Source: Chrysomallon squamiferum (lineage: Eukaryota > Mollusca > Gastropoda > Neomphalida > Peltospiridae). Taken from it: DNA of 64,000 bases. Made by a program: the position numbers and the translations under genes. The stretch covers positions 35,385,732-35,449,731 of the forward strand of contig CM022672.1 in NCBI GenBank assembly GCA_012295275.1, in the 5' to 3' direction. Shown here piece after piece: positions 24,131 through 64,000 of this stretch (its first letter is position 1; every line of letters starts with the position of its first letter). The notes beneath the pieces were generated by a model. The model did no database searches. It was not told where the DNA came from and was given only the letters and a program-made list of their open reading frames with translations.

Positions 24131-24727
24131 GACAAGACCACACAGCCATGTTATGTATAAAACAAAAATCAGAACAAATAAAATAAAAATATTCGATATT
24201 CCAAGCACATTTTTAATCTAAGGTATCTTTACAAATTTTAATGAATGAATGTTTAATGACTCCCAGGCATAAGAAAAAACAACATATTAGCTGCTGGGTG
24301 TCAACTGGAAGTTAAATAAAACACTGTCAGAGCACACTTAATTTTAAAAATGTCTGCTCCATGCCACAAAGTTTCTAACAAAGTATCTGTAACACTTTGT
24401 AAACAACTGATCATTCTTCAGACTGAAAGATTCTGATGAAATCAGATAAAAATGTCTTTTAGAATACAACATTTTAAACACATATAACAATACAGTGTGA
24501 AATAACTGCCATAAATAAATGCACACAGATAAAAAATACAAACGTGTACAAATAGCCAGGCAAACCTGAATCTAACTCGTGTGTATGTCTGTGTGTTTTT
24601 ACATATAAAGAACAATTTTAAAATTCTTTGATTTTTCACAAACCAAAACATGTTCATTAACTTCTAATTGCTCTTACTGGCTGGTTCAGGTAATTATTTC
24701 ACACCTGTTTTGTAATTAATGACTCAC

Positions 24728-56724
<31,997 letters not shown>

Positions 56725-56747
<23 letters not shown>

Positions 56748-56985
56748 CTCTCACTCCTAAAACAAAAACACTTCTTTATTATATATATTCTGTAGCCTCG
56801 CATTCCTTCATCTCTCACTCCTAAAACAAAAACACTTCTTTATTATATATAATATTCTGTAATATTCTTCATCTTCACCCTCAAAAACACTTCTTTATTA
56901 TATATATTCTGTAGCTTCACCTTCCTTCATCTCTCAGTCCTACCTGAAACCAAACACACTAACACTTCTTTCTGTATAATAATAT
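56725..56985 (-). repeat. ~64-bp tandem duplication of the exon 1 acceptor and start codon
   Basis: The block with TTTTGTTTTAG|GAGTGAGAGATGAAGG and about 20 following exon bases is duplicated almost perfectly upstream (56789-56852), then as two more diverged copies. Copy 2 has its own acceptor and ATG (56811-56809), but its frame stops after ten codons. Confidence 0.92.
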
Positions 56986-57023
56986 TCTTTAATGTATTTC
57001 AGTTTATATGCTCTTCATACTCA

Positions 57024-57103
<80 letters not shown>

Positions 57104-59389
57104 AATATATATACACATACGTACAGGCTTACGTAAGTTTAATCTGAAATATACTAAATGAAATAAGAACCTTATAAATTTATTTAAAAAAAAATTAATA
57201 TCTGAAATAGCTGTAAGATCCACTGGAGAAATATTCTGTAAAATTATAAACACAAATCTTAATATAATTATAATTTATTTTTTAATTTTAAATTATTTAT
57301 TTCTTGTTTTGTTGGGCTTTATTTCTGTTTTCTTTTCTTTTTTTCTTTTCCTTTTTCTTATTATTTTAATAATTAAGTTATAATTTATTAAAAATAAAGC
57401 AAAGATTAAATATATGACTAATCTACTTTTTCCTAATTTGTATTTAAAAGAACCTTTTTTTTTTATATATGCTATCTAAAACCTGAGTAAACATAAATAA
57501 AAAAAATTTAAAGTAATAAAATACAAAGATAACTAAGAAATTTGTTTTCTTTGATTTGGAGATGAGAAGATTTCACAATTTGAGAATAACAATGAGCATG
57601 TATCAGACTGCATGTAAGCATGTGCGTGTGTGTTTGTATTCATGTGTGTGCAAGCATCTCTTTTCATGTTATCATAGCTTGGCATTTTAATGTATTTTTT
57701 TCTATGATGTCTAATGTAAAAAACCAAGCACATTTTTGCAATGAGATAAAAATGTGTCAGCAAACTCTGTGTTTTGAACTGCGGACAAAGGAGACAAAGA
57801 AGTGTTGACAGATCATCAAGAATCTTCCTAATAAATCAGTTACAACTACACAACCTCTTTCTGCATGTTGTTAACTCACCAAATTTTACATATAGTGTGT
57901 GTTTCATATAAATATATTACATATATATATAATTACATTGGTTTAGTTTGTACTTCAGATCCAAGTCGAGATATATACTACTGATATTTACTACTAAATA
58001 TCTTTTAATGCAGTTCATATTTTAAATTTGTAGTGAAGGTGAATGTATTGTTTATAGCTGGACAGTAGACAGACAGACAGTCAGACAGACAGACAAACAA
58101 ATGTATAGACAAATACAGAGATACAGAAATGTAGACAGATATTGTATAAATAAATATTTTTTATCTCAAGACAAGTTGAAGATATTTCCATAATAAATTA
58201 ATTTAAGAAAATTTACAACTTCACTCCTCTTACCATGATTAATATTTCAAATAAATGTTCAGTTTGTAGGGATGGCAGGATACTTTTTAATATATTTTTA
58301 ATATTGTATAATTTTATCTTTAAACCAGTTTTTGCTAAGGTTAATAAAATAACAGTTATAAGAAAAGAAAAAAAAAAAAACATTTTTTATTGATTACATT
58401 CCACTGCACAGTTCAGGTGTAGCTGATAATAATAAAGAGAAATGCTTGTTTTTTCATTAGAATTCTTTGACACATTCTTGCATTCCCTTGTTCTCAAGAC
58501 TTGAGATTTTATTGTTATCTCCAAATCAAAGAAAATGTAATTCTAAATGGCATTTTGTTATTTGTTTCTAACAAGTTTCAAATATACAAAAAATGTATTT
58601 ATATTTTCAAAACAGCAAAGTAGGAAATAAAAAATCTTTAAAAAAAAAATTGGTTTTCATTATTTCCTAAGAAAATATAATTAGAAATAAATATTGATTG
58701 ACAAGATTTTTGTTTTTCACAAATAATTTTCTTTATGGAAATGACATAAATAAGCAAGTAACAATTTTATTACTAATCTGTATCAAACATGAAAAATAAA
58801 ATGTATTTCTATTTTTAAGACAGCAAAGTAAGAAATTAAAAACACCATTTCCTATTTTATTTATTGTATCTGCTAGATCTCTCCAAGGACAACTAAATTA
58901 CACAACCATAATTAGAAGTTGATTGACAAGATGTCTCTGTGTTCATAAATAATTAGTTTTGTACAAATAACCTAACTCTTGATCTAACTGTGCCAGTTTA
59001 TTAACAATACAGTTAAAACAAGATAACAGTTTCACAAATACTTTTTTATATTAGAGAAAATGATAACATTTATTTCTGATACTGGGAATAATTAGCTGAC
59101 ATTTATTTCTGAAATTCAGCGCAGGTCACACCCAGTTTGAGCTGTGGGACTGACCACTGAGCTGTGCTGAGTTTGACTGACCAGTCTAGGAGTAAATAAA
59201 ACAGCATCTAGCAGCACATTCCAATTGGACATGCAAATACCAAGAACAGCATCCACCTCATCACAGTGGCAACTGTGACACTGATGATTACAACATGAGG
59301 CAGAAAATACAGTTTTGTCAAATAACTGAAATTGTTCATCCGTGTCAGAGCACTCAGCATGACTTTCTGATGGTCACAGCTTAGAACAG

Positions 59390-59730
59390 TTCTTTTTTTT
59401 ACACTGTAGTCAAAACTTTCTAATGTCACATGTCAACAGCTAATGCCAGAACAGTTCTTTTTTACACTGTAGTCAACACTTTCTAATGCCACAGTAGTCA
59501 ACACTTTCTAATGTCACAGCTTAGAACAGTTCTTTTTTTTAGTCAACACTTTCTAATGCCACAGCTTAGAACAGTTCAACAGTCAACACTTTCTAATAAC
59601 TCATAACATTTCATGTCAACAGTTTTTTTACACTGTAGTCAAATTATATCTTTTTTTTAATGGTCACAATTTTGAACATTTCATGTCAATAGAAATTATA
59701 TCTTTTTAATGGTCACAATTTTGAACATTT
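59390..59730. repeat. Degenerate ~50-bp repeat
   Basis: Irregular units of CAGCTTAGAACAGTTCTTTT, ACACTGTAGTCAA and CACTTTCTAATG, decaying rightward into GAACATTTCATGTCAATAG units. Confidence 0.75.
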
Positions 59731-60234
59731 CATGTCAATAGATTTTTTTACACTTAATTCAATACCTTTTAATGGTTGTAACTTAGAATATTTCACATCA
59801 GTAGTTTTTTCTAAAATTTTATTTTACACTTGTTAATGTTATCTTGAGTATTATTTATAACTTTTAATAGTGTTTTAATAATCCAATTCAACATTATTAA
59901 ACATTACTAAACTATTTATCACATATCCAATAAAATAAAATGAATTTAATAAATTAAATCCATTTGAATATAATGAAGTCCATATAATTGTCCATTAAAA
60001 TAGTGATATTTAATATAATTATATCCATTAAAATCAATTTAAATACAATGAAATTCAATAATATATTTAGTTCCATTTAAATCAAATGAAACTTAATATA
60101 ATTATATCCTTAAAACAGCTAAATCTAATATCTACATCCATTAAAAAGCAATGAAAATGAATGTAATTACATGCATAAGAAGTAGTTTTATAATAATGCT
60201 AATAAAGTTTGATCCAAAGTGCACTAAACTGAAC

Positions 60235-60545
60235 AGTTCTGAGAGACTAAAACAAAGTTTTACTGGAATCTGTTTTATCACTGGACAGCTGATTCTCTGT
60301 AATTAGCATTGATCAACCTTGACAAAACTAATCACCCCCACAGCAGAATCCCAGGGAGACACAAATCATCAGCTCTCCCATGAGGCCACAGCAAACTCCC
60401 CAAAGCCCAGATGAGATCAGAAACTGCCCACAGCTGTAGAGTTTATGTAACTCCAAGACAAGACTGTAAAAATTATTCTGACATTGAAAAATAGAGCCCA
60501 CTTTTCTCTCCATTGTCATCAGACAGTGCACTTTGTGCTAAGAGA
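60235..60545. other. Non-repetitive GC-richer island upstream of ANAPC4
   Basis: Unique sequence with GTAATTAGCATTGATCAACC (homeodomain-like core), GCAGAATCCCAGGGAGA and a long purine-poor stretch; flanked by repeats. No family resemblance in any frame. Candidate regulatory element. Confidence 0.3.
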
Positions 60546-60659
60546 AATTAGCTGTATGACTTTTGTGTGTTATAAATCAAATTATTCCATGATGTAACTT
60601 CTCCCTAATTAACCTATGTTGTGTCACACTGAAAATAAGTACAGTGTTTTTCAGTTTTA

Positions 60660-60850
60660 TTTAGACACACACACAGAACCTGTACACACATCATACATAA
60701 CACACTCTCGCTCACTGTACAGTATCACACTGTACGTATCACACATACACACACTGTACATATCACACATACACACACTGTACATATCACACATACACAC
60801 ACATACAAAGTGAACATACTGTCTGTACACACATGCCCACACACACCCAT
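60660..60850. repeat. CA-rich ~27-bp repeat
   Basis: Three to four copies of ACTGTACATATCACACATAC plus ACACAC. Confidence 0.85.
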
Positions 60851-61058
60851 ACATATATATATTTATTTATTTAATGTTTATTTATTTATTTACTTATTTA
60901 TTTAATGTTATTTTATTATTAATCATATGTGTGTATGTGTCTATGTATATATTTATATACATAACTAAATAAAATTCCAAGAAACAGATTATAAAATGAA
61001 AATGTTAAGAACTAAATTATTAACCCTTTATTTTTAACAATAAAATAATAATATATAG

Positions 61059-61093
<35 letters not shown>

Positions 61094-61380
61094 CGTAGAA
61101 ATAAGGCAAACACACACAACACACACACACACACACACACACAATAGATAGATAGATATATATCAAGATTTTTTCTGGAAGGTACTGATATCCAGTCGTT
61201 TATAATTTATTACAATTACTAAACATCTTTTTCACCAACAGCATCTGTCCTTTAACATTTCATTATAATTCCACTGCACTGTTTATGAGTGGATAATCTT
61301 TAGATATCCTATTTTACTTATTGTAATATTACTTACACAAGTGTGTTAATGTTAAAGCTGGTTGTTTAGGTTGTAATTAT

Positions 61381-61425
<45 letters not shown>

Positions 61426-61428
61426 CTC

Positions 61429-61474
<46 letters not shown>

Positions 61475-62516
61475 ACAAAACTCGGAACAAATTTGCAAAC
61501 CACAAAAATATGAATATTTAAAAACAAACCTGTACAGGGTTAAGAACCTACATCAAAACTATTTCATTGAGAAAATATCATTCAAAAACCACTAAAAAAA
61601 CAAAACCAAAAATAAAAATCAGCTTTGTGATACCCTGTTATAAAATTAATTCTGTCATTGTAAGTCAGCTAATAATTAACACAATTCTAAGACTAAATTG
61701 TGGGTGGAAAATTGGTATCCACAACAGCAAGCTTTCTTTTGTATTGTGAAGTCAGAACTGATTTTATCATGGCCTTTATCAGTGATTAAACACAAATGAC
61801 TCTGATAAAGTTTAGCATCCAGTTATAAAGATTTATAAACTGTGTGAAGACTGAAATCAGATGCCACCATAAAACTTCATCCCTGCATCAACACTCAGCT
61901 TAAACCACTAATTACAAACAGAGTGTGACTGGTCCCAGTTTTATCTCATAAACAGATTTATTTTTAATTCCTCTCTATTTTTATTTTCATTGCTTGTTAC
62001 TGTCGGGTGCCAGAGTAGAAGTAATATATCTACTGTTGTTGTTTTTGTTTGGTCAGCTTTTTGTTGTTGTTGTTGTTTTTTTCTTCTTTTTTTTTAGACA
62101 TTTTGTTCTCAATGAGGAAATTTAGATTTACCATTGTGTTGCTTTTCCTTTCGGTTTTAACTCCTGTAATACTATTCTGGGGCAATAAAATATTAATTCA
62201 AATAAACAAAAAATAATAACAGTGGAAAACAAAATTGGCTGGTAGCCAGTCTAATTTTCTTTTTACATTAGTGCTTTAACTCTGATGTGTTCTTCTTCTT
62301 AATTTGCTTTAATACAAATTTTGCTTTTTATATTACTATAATATTGCAACTCTAACAAAAAGAGGTGTATTTTGTGCATATAGCAGTAAATTAAAAAGAA
62401 AAAAACTTAACAGGAAATTTTTGAATGAATTTTTTGTTCTTTGTAAATATTTTACTCAGTACTTTGTTATGATGATTTTCTTAACCTCTGATTGCATGGT
62501 GTAAGATTACCTGCAG

Positions 62517-62560
<44 letters not shown>

Positions 62561-62984
62561 ATCTTTTCTTCTGAGATATATAATTATTTATTTTTATGGT
62601 CAGTTTACTGTTATGTTTCTGACACTTCAGTTATGTGAAAGTGCCTAACCTATAAACATTTTAATACTTTTAACTGTCGAAACTATATCTTATCAAATTC
62701 GCGGAATATATAAATATGTAAATTATAGTTTTAATGTCAAATCAACTTAACAACTAATAAATTATATGTAATTTCGAATGTTTTTGACATGTCCCCAAAA
62801 AGGCCCCTTTCGAATTACACCGTACCAAATGTTCGTTTTAATTAGTATTAACAAATACAGATAGTAATGACAATATCAATTCGTTTATTAATATTAAAAA
62901 TATAAATAATACGAACAAAACAAATATTATGTAATTCAAGAATCATTATAAAATGATCAATGTTTACAATAAATTATAACTTGC

Positions 62985-63120
62985 CTGTAAACCATGTGAA
63001 AGGTCGATTTCCTGTTGTCATGCGCAGTGATTCATTCTTTAATGTCCAACCAAAGAGACTTGCACAAGATGAATGCGGATCCGTTATCCAATCAAATGTC
63101 TTGACTTAAATCAAACAGCC
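62985..63120 (-). promoter_or_regulatory. Candidate ANAPC4 promoter and 5'UTR exon
   Basis: CpG-containing unique sequence (ATGCGCAG, TGCGGATCCG). On the - strand ACAG|GCAAGT at 62985/62984 is a textbook GC-type donor that could splice to the acceptor at 56757. A CCAAT word (ATCCAATCAAA, about 63088) lies on the other strand. It is inferred from composition and from the need for an upstream exon; unproven. Confidence 0.4.
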
Positions 63121-63286
63121 GACGAAGGTGCGAGGATAAACGAAGCGGTTATTTCAATCGCAGAATATTTTAATGGTTTTTTTTGACAGTTTTTGTAGCT
63201 TGTTAAGACATTTTAAAGAAATCTCTTTCATTTGGACTAATAACGTTTGGATGTATAAGTTTATGAGCTAGTTACAATAAAACAAG
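63121..63286 (+). promoter_or_regulatory. Possible 5' exon of a rightward gene (head-to-head with ANAPC4)
   Basis: CpG-bearing start (GCCGACGAAGGTGCGAGG, AACGAAGCGG, AATCGCAG) followed by a donor AACAAG|GTAAGG at 63286/63287. No coding sequence is visible to the window's right end. It could equally be promoter sequence only. Confidence 0.3.
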
Positions 63287-63289
63287 GTA

Positions 63290-64000
63290 AGGATAATTTT
63301 GATTGACCAAAGCATAATTTTGTCTGTCAGTTTGAACATAACCAAAAAAACGTTAACTGTCAAAATTATCCGATTATGAGAGACGCCGATTTTCTCCTAA
63401 CCGTACACCTCTTTCCATTTCGTCCGTCCGTTCTATTTCTTCATGATTATATCTGGAATTTTATCATTCTTTAGAACAAGAATTTTTTATTATTATTTTA
63501 TTTTTATTTATTATTATTGTTGTTTGATTTTTTCTTTCTTTAATTATTGATTTTTTTATTATTTAATTTGATGAGTTAGCCAAGTATTCATTTATTTAAC
63601 TTATTATCTTTTTTATCTTTTTGTTGTATTATATAGTTTGTATATGTGTGTCTGTGTCTGGGTGTGTGTGTGTGAATTTATCATTAAATGATTAATATTC
63701 TTTACAAGAACATTTATTGTAATAGCTAATGGTGTTACTAAAATATTTTATTTTAAATTATTCTCAAAAACATACAATGGAAAGCAAAACCACCAGTAAA
63801 ACTATATCATTTCTAGAAACTGTTCAGAGTTTGATAGGATAATGTTGACTCCATTATGGACACTGCTTGAGAAAGCTGAATGATTGACAGGGTTTGATGC
63901 CTGCCACAAGAATCAAGGAATCATTCCCATGAGGCTGACCTTTATATACCCTTAAAGATATTTCGTCATGCTTCAGTGCACTTCCTAAGAGCTGATTCTT
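63290..64000. other. Right end, no gene seen
   Basis: T-rich with (TTA)n near 63490-63520 and short GT runs near 63640-63670. Possibly an intron of a rightward gene, if the donor at 63287 is real. Confidence 0.4.

Larger units (their letters stand above)
20441..24727. other. Stretch between the two genes' visible exons; no further ANAPC4 exon found
   Basis: AT-rich and minisatellite-rich. I scanned the - strand for the missing C-terminal ANAPC4 exons and found none with matching phase and sequence. Open frames such as 24344-24541 (-) do not resemble the family. Confidence 0.5.
56986..62980. other. Upstream of ANAPC4 coding exon 1: probable 5'UTR intron or intergenic
   Basis: Mostly AT-rich with (CA)n at 57028-57098, an ACAG run near 58065-58095, (TA)n at 61056-61095, (CA)n at 61120-61142, (CA)n/(CT)n at 61384-61470 and (TTA)n at 62517-62558. 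No coding exon recognised on either strand. Confidence 0.55.

Noticed and set aside
24344-24541. - strand open frame as the missing ANAPC4 C-terminus
   Set aside because: No similarity to APC4, wrong phase after exon 23, AT-driven composition.

Overview
This is a metazoan nuclear window, not a bacterial one. It is AT-rich and dense in CA, GA, TA and other short tandem repeats and minisatellites. Two genes with small exons and GT-AG introns are readable. I infer a lophotrochozoan animal, most likely a mollusc, from a readable ANAPC4 orthologue and an animal-style Tae4/Dae4-family gene; the species is not determinable by eye. I saw no transposon protein, rRNA, tRNA or CRISPR.

Left part (about 0.96-21.3 kb, + strand): a three-exon gene encodes a secreted protein of the Tae4 amidase family, a type VI secretion peptidoglycan-hydrolase family also found as 'domesticated amidase effectors' in some animals. 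Exon 1 (1404-1463) is a signal peptide. A 17.4-kb phase-0 intron full of repeats follows. Exon 2 (18899-19412) carries essentially the whole amidase domain and exon 3 (19924-20096) a basic tail. All splice junctions and phases agree and give 248 aa. The His and Asp positions are kept, but the position of the family's catalytic Cys is Ser64.

Middle and right part (24.7-56.8 kb, - strand): 23 coding exons of ANAPC4, subunit 4 of the anaphase-promoting complex, join in one frame to 641 codons plus 2 nt. They run from the initiator Met through the WD40 region and most of the APC4 helical region. The last ~150 codons expected from the human protein were not found. They may lie left of the window, in which case the amidase-like gene is nested in an ANAPC4 intron. 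A CpG-containing stretch at about 62.98-63.3 kb is a candidate promoter and 5'UTR exon for ANAPC4, perhaps shared with a rightward gene.

The most unusual structural pattern is that at least seven ANAPC4 exon-intron junctions sit at the edge of a tandem array whose units copy the junction itself (acceptor or donor plus a few exon bases), producing dozens of decoy splice sites. Several non-repetitive, GC-richer islands in the introns are candidate regulatory elements. These include a CpG-rich island at 4.5-4.8 kb and a CTCF-like motif at 46724-46737.

The two genes have no evident functional link: one is predicted extracellular and antibacterial or peptidoglycan-related, the other a nuclear ubiquitin-ligase scaffold.
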